NCBI GenBank assembly: GCA_002245135.1
Contig: NGBS01000873.1
Span: 248,001 to 312,000, forward strand
Reading direction: 5' to 3'
Length of the DNA stretch: 64,000 nucleotides
DNA from: Proteromonas lacertae
Taxonomy: Eukaryota; Sar; Bigyra; Opalinata; Proteromonadidae
Positions 1 to 11,761 of this stretch are shown here, in pieces. Numbering within the stretch: the stretch's first letter is position 1; each line of letters opens with the position of its first letter. A program made the translations under genes and the position numbers. Under the pieces are notes generated by a model that was not told the origin of the DNA, made no database searches, and saw nothing but the letters and a program-made list of their open reading frames with translations.

Positions 1-66
1 AATATGGTTTGGATGTACCATTCTTTATATATAAGTTATGGCCATTGGACTATAGAATGTAAATAA
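1..66 (+). CDS. possible 3' end of a plus-strand gene (partial)
   Basis: The frame starting at base 1 is open for 21 codons and ends at TAA 64-66, encoding a Trp/Tyr-rich stretch that includes SYGHWTIEC. It could be the last exon of a gene entering from the left, convergent with the gene ending at 307. It is too short to recognise or to prove coding. Bases 67-306 hold nothing I can support. Confidence 0.2.
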   Translation, partial: NMVWMYHSLYISYGHWTIECK

Positions 67-306
67 AATTACAACAAAATACAAGATAATCGACAGCATT
101 TTCTTCTATCATGCCACTTTCACATTTATGCATCTTCTATATCATTAAAAAATGAATTTAAAAAATTCAGTTATAAAAAACTCAAATCAAGCTCTTTGAT
201 ATTTTTTCATTTTAGATTATTAAGCAAAACACAGCAGTATATATGTACTTATATTGAAAATCATAATTTATAAATATTTAATAATCTATACAACTAACGA
301 TATACA

Positions 307-1603
307 TTATTCGATATTTTTCTCAGATTCTTCTTCTGGTGCGATTTTGTTCTTCGAAATGTTTCTATTGGGGAAAAAATGCTTGTTACTGCTGCATTTA
401 TGTTTAGTACTAACTGCATGACCAGAAAATGGATTATTTAAAGATTGTAATTGTGGGTTAATTGCAGGATAGCCACAACTCCTTGACGGTTTAGCTCTAA
501 ATCTCTGAAAACTTCCAAAACCACTTCTATTGCCAGATAACGCCGATCTTTCTGATTTATCACTCTTCATACTATACTTTGCATTATCATCTCTAAATGA
601 ACTTTTTCTACATGAATACCCAAATACTTGTCTAATCAAATACAGCATATCATCAAATGCTTTTTCACAATTTGTTAATGTGTAATAATCATAGTGGTAT
701 GGAGCTGGCCTTGCAGTAAAACACTTTCTTAATATTCTACCTAAACATGATTCTTTAGGAACCCTTAGCTTCTTTAGATCATCAATACTATTATGATCAT
801 AGAAAAACTTCATTCTGTTTTTAATAATTTCATAACTATCTTGTTTCATTGTTAAATCTATCAGGAAATCTCTATATGTATGCAAGAATTTATTAAAATC
901 AGGAGATTCTTGGAAGTAAGTGAGAAAATCTTTCATATAATACATTTGATCTGGACAATTACTCTCTTCGGCTGATTTTTTTAATACTTTTAATAAATCA
1001 CTATATTTCTCTTTATCTAAATAGTAAGTAGCAAAGAAATCATTTACTTGTTTCTAATCAATATGAGATTTATACTATATATATACCCTTGATATAAATA
1101 TATTGCTAAATATTTGACTCATCGATAGTAGTAACAATAGAAGATGTTTTGTATTGAAAAAAACGAAACAACACACCATTATAAAGAAATCTTCATACAT
1201 TACATCAGCTATAGTATTATATGATAATATAAATATACATTCTTTGAAAAACATTTTTACTATTCCTCTATTTTCTGTTGGAAATAGTTCAATCAGCCTT
1301 GGAAGTGGTATGAAGTAATTTCTGGGTTCTAATGACCATAGTCTTAAATAAGGCTCATGTATCATATTTATTTCATAATTGTTCACTATAAATATATATA
1401 ATTATCAGATATACAAAACAAAAGTTCAGCCATATGATATGACGTAACTGCTAAAGGTAAAAAAGTGCCATTTTCTTTACATGCAGTCTTTTTAAATTCT
1501 TCATATGCTTTGTTCTAGTGATTATAAACCATATGGTTAATACTAAAATCAGCTGTAAATTAGTCTCCAGCACAAGTGCCTCTGCATCCGATGTATGGGA
1601 CAT
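307..1603 (-). CDS. T1: tandem-family protein of unknown function, ~391 aa
   Basis: Five exons, ATG at 1603, with 29-33 nt introns at about 1515-1543 and 1386-1414 and two more near 1215 and 1060. I do not recognise the family. Conserved blocks in order are: a short variable N-terminus (20 aa, exon 1); block A starting NKAY; block B LNNYEI with a Trp and FP...FF (55-100); block C FF...CCFVFF, LLLS and SNIFIS (105-145); block D YYMKDFLTYF (181-190); block E with ESC and PYHYDY (245-262); block F GYSCRKSS (288-295); then a Ser/Arg/Lys-rich tail. Blocks C-D faintly resemble two worn EF-hands of calcineurin-B type (helix, F-I-T, helix, then D-x-Y-x-x-K-D-F), but the calcium loops are missing, so this is only a guess. 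There is no signal peptide. Intron 3 is 30 nt without a stop, so its retention would keep frame. Confidence 0.75.
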
Positions 1604-1761
1604 TAAATAATTAAAATATTATAAATATTAATATTTGTCTTATTTTAGAGTTATTTTTGAAAAATTAATTTAATTAAATGTAACGAATATATTGAGGAAT
1701 ATTTTTTTAATGATTATCCCAAATACTCACATATACATTAACAGAACGAATTAAATGATAT

Positions 1762-3263
1762 TTAAACAATCACAGGTGTGTTATTAATTGATTCTTCTAT
1801 GGGAAAAACCTGAGTACTATGTAATTTACTCTTTCTAGAAGGATTATTAGGGTTACTATCTAAAAAAATGTTATTACCATTATTAGTCAATCTTAACGAG
1901 AAATGTGAAGGAGATTGTAACTGATACAGCTTCTCCGATTTCTTAATAATCACTGATTTACTATTTAACGAACGATTTATGAACTGAGGTGATAAAGATG
2001 GTCTATTATGAAAACTAGTTCTTCTAATCTCACAATTATTGAACATCTGTTTAATCGAACAAATTATTTTGTCGAATGACTGTTCTGTAGGATTATCAAT
2101 ATGATAATCATAACAATAAGGAGGAGGATAATTAGTGAATAACACTCTAACTATATATTGTAAACAAGATTCACTAGGAATCTTACTATTATTATTATTA
2201 ATCAATTTATTGTTTAATTCACCATTACTGTTGTTGTTGTTGTTGTTTATATCGTGTAAGGAAAGTCTATTATTATTATGTCTACTTATATTCGATTGCA
2301 TTGCACTGCTTGTCATTATGGACAATTCAGATATTCCTATCTTTGAATCTTTCGTATCACCAGATGTTGTAACGGATAGTGTAGCATCTTGATGTTCTAT
2401 GATGTTTTGATTGGATGAGATACGTACTGTGGCACTACTATATATATAATTAATCCTTTTAATGATCCGCTCATAAACTGGGAAGGTAATGGTGAAATTA
2501 ACTAGAAGTGATCTAAATGTCTCTAAATAGGAAAAGAACACTCTAGAACTACAGAAATATTCTATAAAGTCTTTTAATAAATAAGAATCAGGTGGACAAC
2601 TATATATAAATAAAATAATTAGATTATACTGATCACAAGTTATTTTAGAGGATGACAATATACTTATTAAATCACCATATGATTCTGTACTAAAACCATA
2701 ATTACGAAAAAACATATTAATTTGATTTCTTGATATAAATAAATTACTGCTAATCCTACACATCGAAACCATTAGGGCGATGATGTGTGACGGTTTAAAA
2801 AATATAAAAACACATGTAAACACGAAATATAAATCATATTGTATACCATCTTCTATTGATTTAATTAAATTTTGAATAATTTTATACTGTTAGAGAAGAA
2901 TTGTTTGATCAATCCACTATACTGAGATGGGAAATGGGAGACATATTTTTCTATTGGTATAAATTTGTTCTTAGGCTCTAAGATCCAAATCTCTAGAAAT
3001 GAACGATAGAATTGGTTAACCTCGAAATTATTAACTAGATTAAATAATAACAATATAATATCAATACGAAACAGAGTGGAAGCTATTGAAAAAGACACAC
3101 TTTCTAATGGCAGGAATAAGGTGTGTGGTTTACTATCACCTCTCTTTTTCATATTTTCATATGCTTCATTCTAAAAAATAATTACATAAAATCACTATAC
3201 CAACATAATCGTTGAGTCATTCTTTGCTTTATTCAGTTGCGACGAGTTAACTTGTATACTCAT
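1762..3263 (-). CDS. T2: tandem-family protein with Asn-rich insert, ~457 aa
   Basis: Longest member. ATG at 3263 starts MSIQVNSSQ. Introns 1, 2 and 3 lie at the positions used in T1, intron 4 (after SNLFIS) is absent, and an intron 5 of 30 nt just before CPPDSYLLKDF is inferred because T8 and T9 have one there; it is stop-free and a multiple of three, so the frame stays open either way. About 70 extra residues, including runs of Asn, sit between block D and the ESC motif; they replace the tyrosine-rich YYYxNP segment of its siblings and probably form a disordered loop. The block E core ends PPPYCYDY and the tail ends in VFPIEES plus a few residues. The function is unknown. The boundary of the Asn-rich insert is clear; the exact protein length depends on intron 5. 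Confidence 0.75.
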
Positions 3264-3408
3264 TTATTATATTATAATGTTAATTAAATTAATTTATGTA
3301 GTAAATATAAGATGTAATAGAAAAATCTAATCGAAAAGTGAAACAGCTTGGCTTGAGACGAACAGTTTTATTTAAAAACAAAAAATTCAATCAATAAATA
3401 ATATATAA

Positions 3409-4637
3409 TCACTTAGTTTCATGAACAGGTAATACTTGAATACTACGTCTCTTACTATTCACAGTTTCAGGACTTACGTTCTTCGAAAGAATTTGTAAGG
3501 ATTTTACACTAGTACGATGATTGATAGTGGGTGTACTTCTCACCATATTCGAATATATCAATGAATTTCTTTTAGAAGTTGACACTGGCTTTTCAATCAT
3601 ACTAAGTTGAATCATTCTGTTTAAATCATTTTGAGATATATCAGGACTTTTATAATAACTAATCATTCGGTCTTTTTCCTTTTTCTCTTTATAAATATTT
3701 ATAAATCTGTCTCTTAATACACTAATTATTTCACTCAGAGCATAGAGAGCTGGATCAGTTGTACCATACTCTGAATAATACGGTTTTGGAAGACCATTCA
3801 ACTTTCTACTTACACATGAAAAGCAACCTTCCTTCGGATATGATGTGCAATTAGGATTAGTATAAAAATAATTACATTTTGCAATGATGGAATCATACAA
3901 ACCTCTACTCATTGTACACTTTATCAATTTCTTCCTAAATCCTTCGATATAATCTAAAAATCTCTTCGATTTGTTTAAATAAATTAAAAAATCAGTTAAT
4001 AAATAGGAATCTAAAGGACAATCTGGATCTTTTCTTCTTTCTACACCAAGTACTGCACACATCTCAACTAAATTATGATTAATTTCATATTCTGTGAATA
4101 ACTGACTGATTTCTTCAACTTTGATGTAATCTGAAGTAAATATATTTGTCATAGATAATAATAACAATGCAATATGAGAAATATCATAGAAAATAAATAT
4201 ACACACGAATATGAAATAACTCTCATAAGACATTTGATCTATTCAACAAAATTTACACTAGAATAATACTTGTATTGAAGAATTTAAATATTAAATGATT
4301 ATAATCTTTACCTATTTTCAACACAAACGTTAGAGTTGGAACATAATCTACAGATTTGTCAATACTCCACATTTTAAGGTAACTTTTATAAATAATGTTT
4401 ATATCATGATTATTTACTATATTATACAACATTATAAACGATAAATATACAGAATAGAGACTTTGCTACTAAATATGAGTTCTGCGGTAAAGGAAGCAGT
4501 AGACAATTCCAATTGTACATAATTTTATTCATTGAACGGTATGCTCCTTTCTATAAGCAAATCAATATCATAATTATAAATACTAACGAAGCCATGCCAA
4601 CACTAGCATTTATTTCATCATCATAATGCTGTGACAT
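3409..4637 (-). CDS. T3: tandem-family protein lacking part of block B, ~362 aa
   Basis: ATG at 4637 starts MSQHYDDE. Introns 1 and 2 are conventional (33 and 34 nt). Block B runs LNNHDINIIYKSYLKMW and stops after VPTL; the usual FP...FF half is missing. Joining to DQMSYESYFIF needs a 73-nt intron, about twice the local norm, and with it the whole gene is divisible by three (363 codons). A deletion that merged exon sequence with intron 3 would explain both facts. Introns 4 and 5 are absent. Block E deviates (PKEGC, KPYYSEY in place of ESC and PPPYHYDY) and the GYSxRRSS motif is not kept, so T3 is the most divergent copy. The tail ends VLPVHETK. It may have changed role or be decaying; no stop interrupts it. 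Confidence 0.68.
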
Positions 4638-4819
4638 GTTTGATTTATTTTTTTATTTGTTAGTTGTTCCAATAATTCAAAATACAATCTCATATAAAGC
4701 CGTTACATATTTTATTCTTATTTTTCACACAAAAACAATATAATAAATATGTATATTACAACTTAATTTAATAAATAATATCCATTTGTTAAATAAATAT
4801 TAATATTCAAATAAAACTA

Positions 4820-6095
4820 TCATTCTTTATGATCAGAATTATTCTGAATAACAGGAATTGTTCTTTTAAAGGATATAGCCGTCATTGGAGAGCCAGATGG
4901 CGATAAAAACATATTCCTTTTACTACTAGTATGTAAATTAGTCAAATTATTACTATTGATAGTTCGTTTATAAATACTGTTATTACTGTTACCTATTGAC
5001 TCATCTTTTGGACTTGGATTTGTAGGACAATTACTACTAAAACTGTTATGACTACTTTTCATAGATTGTTTCTTCATCAACAGTGATTTATGTTGTATAT
5101 TTACATTAGAGGATACTCTAGAACTTTGTCTAGCTCCATAACCATGACCTTGTCTCAAACTATAGATCATTTCGTCAAATAGTATGTTTTCAGGTGTACT
5201 AACACAATAATCAAAATGAAATGGTGGTGGATCATTTGTAAATAATTCCCTTAATATTAAGCTCTTACAACTTTCCTTGGGTATAGGTTTATTTACTGCT
5301 TCTGGATTTCGATAGAAATATTCTAATCTCATCTTTATATTATTATAAATTGTAGGATTTAACACAGTTGTAGATAATTTAAATTTAATTTCTTCAATCA
5401 TTGAGTTGAAATAATTGGAAGATTTCAAATACTTTATAAATTCCTTTAAATAATATGCGTCTTTTGTATCACTTAAAGCAGAGTTTGTCTGTGCTGATAA
5501 TACTGATATTAAATTACTGAAAGAGTCATTATTTAAGTAAAATCCATTTACAAATCTAGCTAACTGCTTAGTGGTGATAAATATATTACTGTGAATTTGC
5601 GTTAAAGACAAGAACAATAATATTAATCTATCCACATCAAAAAACAGAAATAGACAAACAAATTGAAAATAATCATCATAATAAATATCCGCTATTATTA
5701 TTATATAAAAATATATAATTATATATAATTATACAATCTTGAAAAAACATTCTTATTACTCCTTGTAACTTAAAAGGGTAAAAATTTAATAATTTCGCAC
5801 AGGGTATATATGTCTTTGATGGTTCAGTGTACCATATCTTCACATAAGACTGGAGAATTAAATCTATTTCTACATTGTTGACTAACAATATAAAATGATT
5901 TACTAAAACATACGGAATAAAATTTCACACATTCTTATACAAGGTTCATTCATCTGTATAAGTGTTTGTATGTAAAAACCTTTCGATCGTTTTGTAATTG
6001 AACGATATGCTGCTTGCTGCATACAATAAAATAATCATCTATACTAATGTATGTATGGAAGGATATGATAAAGAACCACGTACTTCTTGGGTCAT
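4820..6095 (-). CDS. T4: tandem-family protein of unknown function, ~390 aa
   Basis: ATG at 6095 (MTQEVRGS). Three introns (28, 32 and 43 nt) sit at positions 1-3; positions 4 and 5 are continuous. The blocks are well kept: LNNVEIDLILQSYVKIW, FYPF...FFQDS, DYFQFVCLFLFF, SNIFITT, AYYLKEFIKYL, PKESC, ELFTNDPPPFHFDY and GYGARQSS. The C-terminal 100 residues are rich in Ser, Asn and basic residues and end with RTIPVIQ plus six residues. The protein has no signal peptide. The hydrophobic stretch around FVCLFLFF...LILLFLSL could be a buried helix pair or a membrane-associated segment; the aromatic and charged residues within it argue against a simple TM helix. Confidence 0.75.
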
Positions 6096-6245
6096 TTGTT
6101 ACTACACAACAGAATTAATCATTTATTAAATATATCAAAAAAGTGTAACGTATAAATTTCACCAACGCAAAAATCTTAAATCATTAAAAATAAAATAACT
6201 TAAACATATAAACTACAGGACGGTTAAAAAATGTAATGATCATTA

Positions 6246-7413
6246 CTATACAGTGGTTGTATTGTTGTTGTTTGAAGTAGGTAATACTTTATTACTCTTC
6301 AATTTCTTAATATCAGTGTACGAACCACTTACTTCTCTTTTCACATCTGAATCTGTACGATTGATATTATGTGATGATGGCTGTTGTGGAGGAGAAAAAA
6401 TACTCTTATGCACACTCCTATTAATACTATTCTTCGAATGAAGAAAAGACAAAACGGAAGATCCTTTTTTCGAACTTCGCCTAAATGAATAACCATAGAA
6501 CCTTCTTAATATCAAAATCATTTCATCATAACTGCTGGGAGAAGGAGAAGAGAGCTTAAAATCATAATGATAAGGAGGTGGTTCATCTGTAAATAATATT
6601 CGTGTTAAATGTGAACCACATGATTCTGATGGCGGAAATGGCTTTGTTCCATTGTAATAAAACTCCATACGCGTTAGTATTGAATGATATACTCTATATG
6701 TGAAAATAGAGTTAATTAATATATTTCTAAATTCAGATATAAATGTATTGAATGGTTGGGATTTTTTGAAGTAGTTTATAAACTCTTTGATGGGATATGA
6801 ATCTTGTTTGGAGTTTCTGTCCATCTTTTCGGTTAGCACAAAATATAGATCTTTGTAGGAAGCTTGATTTAGTGAAAATGATTTGAAAAACATTAATATT
6901 TGTTTCTATTTCAACATAATTAGATAGAATATACTTTTGTAATTAATATATTACTATGTATTTTACACATCGATAAAAATAAAGGGATTAAACGACTATT
7001 ATCAAAAAATGTAAACACACAGACAAAAATGAAGTAATAATTATAGTAAACTTCCTCTATAAAATAATATAATAACACAATATTATACTATCAAAAAAGA
7101 ATTTTCTAATAAAACCATGACAAGGAGTAGGAAAATAATATAGCAGCTTGCTACAAGGTACATAATTTGTCTGTTGTTCATTCATCCATATAAGCAAATA
7201 GGAACGTAGTATTAAATCTACTTCATAGTTATTCATGTATAAAGTTTGAGCCATTAAACTAGCAGTAGGAGTCAAAGGCAAATATGTTTGTAGGGTTTTG
7301 CGAATATGACCTCCTTTCATTAATGAATAAGCGTTTCTCTAAAACTATTAATATAACACAAATACCAAGCTATCTATAGATAAGTCAGGTGTAGTGGTAT
7401 CATCTTCCTCCAT
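6246..7413 (-). CDS. T5: tandem-family protein of unknown function, ~359 aa
   Basis: ATG at 7413 gives an acidic N-terminus (MEEDDTTTPD). Introns are present at positions 1 (27 nt), 3 (32 nt) and 4 (29 nt). Intron 2 has been lost cleanly: YMNNYEVDLIL reads through where most siblings splice. The total of 360 codons closes exactly. Blocks: LRSYLLIW, YYFPTPCHGFIRKFF, YYFIFVCVFTFF, SNILITK, DSYPIKEFINYF, PSESC, LFTDEPPPYHYDF and GYSFRRSS. The tail ends KVLPTSNNNNTTTV, a good example of the short basic-hydrophobic-Pro motif near the end of most members. Confidence 0.75.
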
Positions 7414-7621
7414 GGTTTAATTACAATTTCGTAAATGTAACTGAAACGATATCAAGCCTCAAATAAATAAAAGTTTCAAACCCCATAAAACTGAAAAAAA
7501 GAATCAACCATAAGACTGTTAATAATAACATGAAAAGTATTTAAACATGGTCATGAAGAATAAAAAAGAAGCAAAACAACAACATACACAAAATCAAATC
7601 AAATAAATAACTAAACTTAAA

Positions 7622-8802
7622 CTAATTACTTGGTAAATCAGAATCATTTATTGGATTTATTCTATTCTTAAAAAATGATCTGTGGGAATGTACTTCAGAA
7701 CTATTTTCTTCCATTGCTTTTGACAATCTTACACTTCCTTGTTTCATACTGCTACTTATTGATATATTACTATGTTTTACTCTCCTTTTCCACATACAAG
7801 AGCCAGAACTACGTCTATCAGAATATCCATAACTATATCTTATTGCATAAATCATATCGTTAAATGATTTCTTATTTAGAGATATTAATTTAAAATCATA
7901 TTTATAAGGCGGTGGAAGCTCTGTAAACAGTAATCGAGTTATACTGTCAATACATGATTCTTTAGGAGGGTCATATATTGAACATGAATAGTAGAAGATT
8001 ATTTTCTTTTTAATGATTTGATATACTTCATCTGATATTACATGCTGTATTATTGATGTTCTTAATTCACTTAAAAAATGATGAAAATTGTCTTTTGATA
8101 TAAAATAAGATTGAAAATCTTTTAGGTAATATCGATCAGTAGAAGAATCTTGAGGAATATCTACTTTCATTTTATCATATATATCAGGATAATCGTTATT
8201 ATCAAGATTAAAACATGAAAAAAAGTTCAACACTTGTGACTAATAAATATATAAATATTATATATATATATATACTGATGTAATAAACAAATTACTGTGA
8301 ATCTTTGATATTGAAAGTAAAACAGGAAAAATTAATTCAGTTTCAAAAAATGTAAACAAACAAATGAACAAAAAAAAAACATTATATCCTATGTCTTCTA
8401 TATTATATGAAATAAATATCATATGAATATACTTATATTATTGAAAAATGAACCTATTAACTTCGAAAATTTCTGTGGGAAGAGATATTGTATTTGTGTA
8501 CATGGAATTGTATCAGATGTTGGATGGCTTGTCCATATGACTAGAAATGATCGGAGAATTCTATTAACTTCGTAATGATTCACTATTTATTAACTAAAAT
8601 CATAAATATACATAACAACGTCTGCGCCATTAAATAACTTAACGTATTTAGGCTTATGTACTCTTTTGAACAACATTCTCTCGATAAAGTCTTTATGTTC
8701 TTCCAAGCCTTTCTCTAATACAAAAATTATAATTTATATTCATACCAGTTTTTTAACAGTTGAGCTATCTGCTGTATTACTCACCGTCTCAGCTAAAGGC
8801 AT
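7622..8802 (-). CDS. T6: tandem-family protein of unknown function, ~349 aa
   Basis: The start is chosen at ATG 8802 (MPLAETVSN) because it opens directly into the first intron phase used by the siblings; earlier ATGs hit stops within a few codons. Four introns (31, 29, 35 and 36 nt) occupy positions 1-4 and the exons sum to 350 codons. Intron 4 is an almost pure (TA)n tract at 8234-8269. Blocks: LNHYEVNRILRSFLVIW, FPQ...FF, SNLFITS, RYYLKDFQSYF, PKESC, LFTELPPPYKYDF and GYSDRRSS. The tail ends RINPINDSDLPSN. Function unknown. Confidence 0.72.
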
Positions 8803-9000
8803 AAAAACATTAAAATTAATTTTGATCCGTTTTTGTTTGATGAATCGTCATTTCGACATTCTCATCGATTGAGAATGTATGAAAAGATAGTAATCACACA
8901 TACACAACAACAATAAACACAAATAAATAAATAAACTATTTATTTATAAATCCAAAACACTTACACAAAAAATATGGTATTTGTACAACATAAACAATAT

Positions 9001-10190
9001 TTACAAAACTGTGGGGGCAAGCTGACTAATTTTAGTAGGAATCATATGTGATTTCTTTGAACTATCATAAGAAGACGAATTAAACGAAATAATCCTCGAA
9101 TTAGCTGACAATGCTCTAGATCTATGTTTAATAGAACTACTACGAGCAGCAACATTATTCAATGATTCAGTACTTCCAGCTTCTCTTATTTTACATCCAA
9201 TTGCAGACAATTTCAGAGTTTTAGGTCTAGATGAATAACCGAATAATAATCGCAAAGTTCTAATACATTCATCAAAGGAAGAGAGTGTAGAATTAGCAGG
9301 ACGATAATCATAATGATATGGGGGTAGATCTTCAGTGAAAATTTTCCTACACACAAAATCAACACAGCTTTCTTTAGGAGGAATTGGGTTTTGAGGGTTG
9401 AGATAGTAATATTGATATCTTCGTATTAATATATCACACTTTTTTGATTTTAATACATGAGTTTTGTTATAAATAGCTAATTTATAGAAATAGGAGGTAA
9501 AACTATCATCATTCTTGATAAATATCAAAAATTCTCTAAGAGAGTAGTTATCTTCTGTGGATGATAAAAATTCATCAATATTGTCTGTTCTGTTGATATC
9601 ACTAGCTTTACTCAAAAATCTAATAACATCTTCGAATTCTTGGTTAGACATGTTGAACGTTTGTATGAAATGATAAATTTGTGACTTTGTAATAAATAAA
9701 TTGCTTTGAATTCCTGCAATTGATAATAGCAGAGGTAATAAATGATTTAAATCAATAAATGTGAATAAACATATAAATATAAAGTATTCAGATATGTATA
9801 TAGGATCTACAAAAGTTGATATATAAATAAAAATACGATCATCAAAAAAAGCCCTGATTAAATTTCTATAATCATCAGGATAAAGCAAAATTAACTTGGC
9901 ACAAGAAAAACTAGTACTAGTCTGCACGTTACTCCACATGTTTAAGAAAGAAGTCAATATATCATCAATCTCAGTTTCATTCACTAGATTAATAAAAAAA
10001 ATGCATAGATACTGTATAAACATTGAGCTATAGATAATGCGGCTGAATTAAGAGGAAGAAAATGCTGAAGGTGAGTTCCTATTAGTCCTTTCTGCAAGCA
10101 GTTGTACGCGTTCTTCTAAAATAATATATATCGATTGTATGAAAATACGTAATTAATAATAGATATATCATTATTATTAATGTCCTTCAT
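9001..10190 (-). CDS. T7: tandem-family protein of unknown function, ~365 aa
   Basis: ATG at 10190 (MKDINNND). Introns 1 (33 nt) and 2 (29 nt) are required. Intron 3 (30 nt, about 9809-9838) is inferred because it sits exactly where the siblings splice, but it is stop-free and a multiple of three, so reading through would simply insert ten residues. Blocks: MNETEIDDILTSFLNMW, YPDDYRNLIRAFF, EYFIFICLFTF, SNLFITKSQ, NYSLREFLIFI, PKESC, IFTEDLPPYHYDY and GYSSRPKT. The last 90 residues are Ser/Arg/Lys-rich. The N-terminal region before block B ends FLPLNSAALSIAQCLY, close to the FLPL element of other members. Confidence 0.74.
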
Positions 10191-10371
10191 TTAACTATGA
10201 ATTTCAAAATCATATGACGAACAAGATTCAAGCTTGACGAGCTTATTCGTCATTTTTCTTTTTTTTCTTTTTCTGAATCTCTAAAGCAAACTTTCATTAC
10301 ACGATCTCTCATTTTAATTCTCAAATATCACATACCATATACACAATTATTAATATATTATATTATATATT

Positions 10372-10375
<4 letters not shown>

Positions 10376-10411
<36 letters not shown>
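10376..10411. repeat. (AT)n microsatellite, intergenic
   Basis: A run of about 18 AT dinucleotides lies between the 3' end of T8 and the start of T7, inside a 245-bp spacer that otherwise shows no feature. Similar tracts occur inside introns elsewhere in the window; this is the longest one outside an intron. Confidence 0.9.
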
Positions 10412-10414
<3 letters not shown>

Positions 10415-10435
10415 TTATATAAACATATATTTCTA

Positions 10436-11659
10436 CTATTCAGTAGCAACAATTGAATAAGGGTATATTTTAGATCCTTTTGCATGATAGGGGAGAATGG
10501 CATTATTACTGTGATTTAATGATGCCTTATTACTATTACTAGTATTATTCAAAGTCCTTAATCGAGAACTTGATAAATTTTTATTACTTTTTCTAACCAT
10601 TGAATTTCTTATAGAATTAAAAGAACTTGAACTTCTTAGTTTTGTAGGAGATTTTGAACCTCTTGAGTTAATTCCACTTATTCTATGTACAACTGTAAAA
10701 TTACCTTTTAACATCCTTATAAAGTCATCAAATACAGATATAGATAGATCTACAGGACAATAAGTAAATGAATATGGTTGCGGTTTATCAGTGAATAAAG
10801 TCCTTATAGTTCTGTCTATACAAGACTCCTGTGGCGCTCTTACACCGGGATATTGATAGAAAAAATTAATTTTCAGTTTAATTCCCTCAGCTATATCAAG
10901 AGAAAGGATGTGATAAGTGATATAAGTCTTAAATTCATTTAAATGATTACATAATGCATCTGAAGTCTTACAAAACTCAATAACATCTTTTAAATGATAA
11001 GTATCTTCAGAAAAACTATTTATTTAAATGTATTAATAAGATAATATATATACGATGATTCATGTTCTAAATTATTATAAAATTCTTTGAATTGTTTCAC
11101 CATTTCGTCAGGTAGGTTGTATGACTTTATAAATTTTAAAAACTGTTCCAATGTAATAAATATATTACTATAAACACGTGTCATGTAGAACAGTAGTGGG
11201 ACTAACTGCTCATATTGAAAGAAAGCAAAAACACATATAAAGGTAAAATAATCACTGTAATAGACGTTTTCTATACATTATAAGATTCAATGAAAATACT
11301 ATCACAAAAGTAATTTCTGACTAAAGAACGATATTTGTCAGGGAAGAAGTATAATAACTTACAACACGCTATGTAGTTAATACTTTGTTCATGCTTCCAG
11401 ATATTCAGATAGGACATTATAATATGATCAACTTCATATTCATTTACTAATAGAGCGTGAAAAAAGATCAATACAATAAAGTGCTTCTGCAACATCTAAA
11501 GCAATATAGCTAAGGGGTAAAAACTTTTGTAGGTGTTCAGTTTTTAAATTACGACACATTGTTGTTGCTAACATCTACAAATAATATGATATGTAATACC
11601 AACTGACTAGCAGGTATATCTGAGCTGTTACTCGATATAGACACCCTAGATGTCGCCAT
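10436..11659 (-). CDS. T8: tandem-family protein of unknown function, ~367 aa
   Basis: ATG at 11659 (MATSRVSISSNSS). Introns at positions 1 (25 nt), 2 (28 nt), 3 (29 nt) and 5 (38 nt, about 11020-11057), none at 4; the exons sum to 368 codons. Blocks: LNEYEVDHIIMSYLNIW, FFPDKYRSLVRNYF, YFTFICVFAFF, SNIFITLEQ, DTYHLKDVIEF, PQESC and LFTDKPQPYSFTY. The GYSxRRSS motif is replaced by KGNFTVVHRISG before the Ser-rich tail, which ends IYPYSIVATE. Its start lies only 102 bp downstream of the giant receptor's stop codon, on the same strand. Confidence 0.75.
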
Positions 11660-11761
11660 TCTTCATGAAAACAAATTGATGTATAATGAAAAAGATTCGT
11701 TATTATTTTGAATTTTTTTTATAACTCAACAAACATAGCTATATAAAATAAAAATACTAAT

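Noticed and set aside
307-11659. T-family as RGS (regulator of G-protein signalling) proteins, attractive because a GPCR is adjacent
   Set aside because: The helical pattern and conserved residues of the RGS box are not present; the conserved PPPYHYDY and ESC motifs have no RGS counterpart.
307-11659. T-family as multi-pass membrane proteins because of FVCxFxFF...LLLLLLS
   Set aside because: The hydrophobic stretch is short and broken by polar and aromatic residues, and there is no signal peptide or second clear TM segment. Left as unknown.
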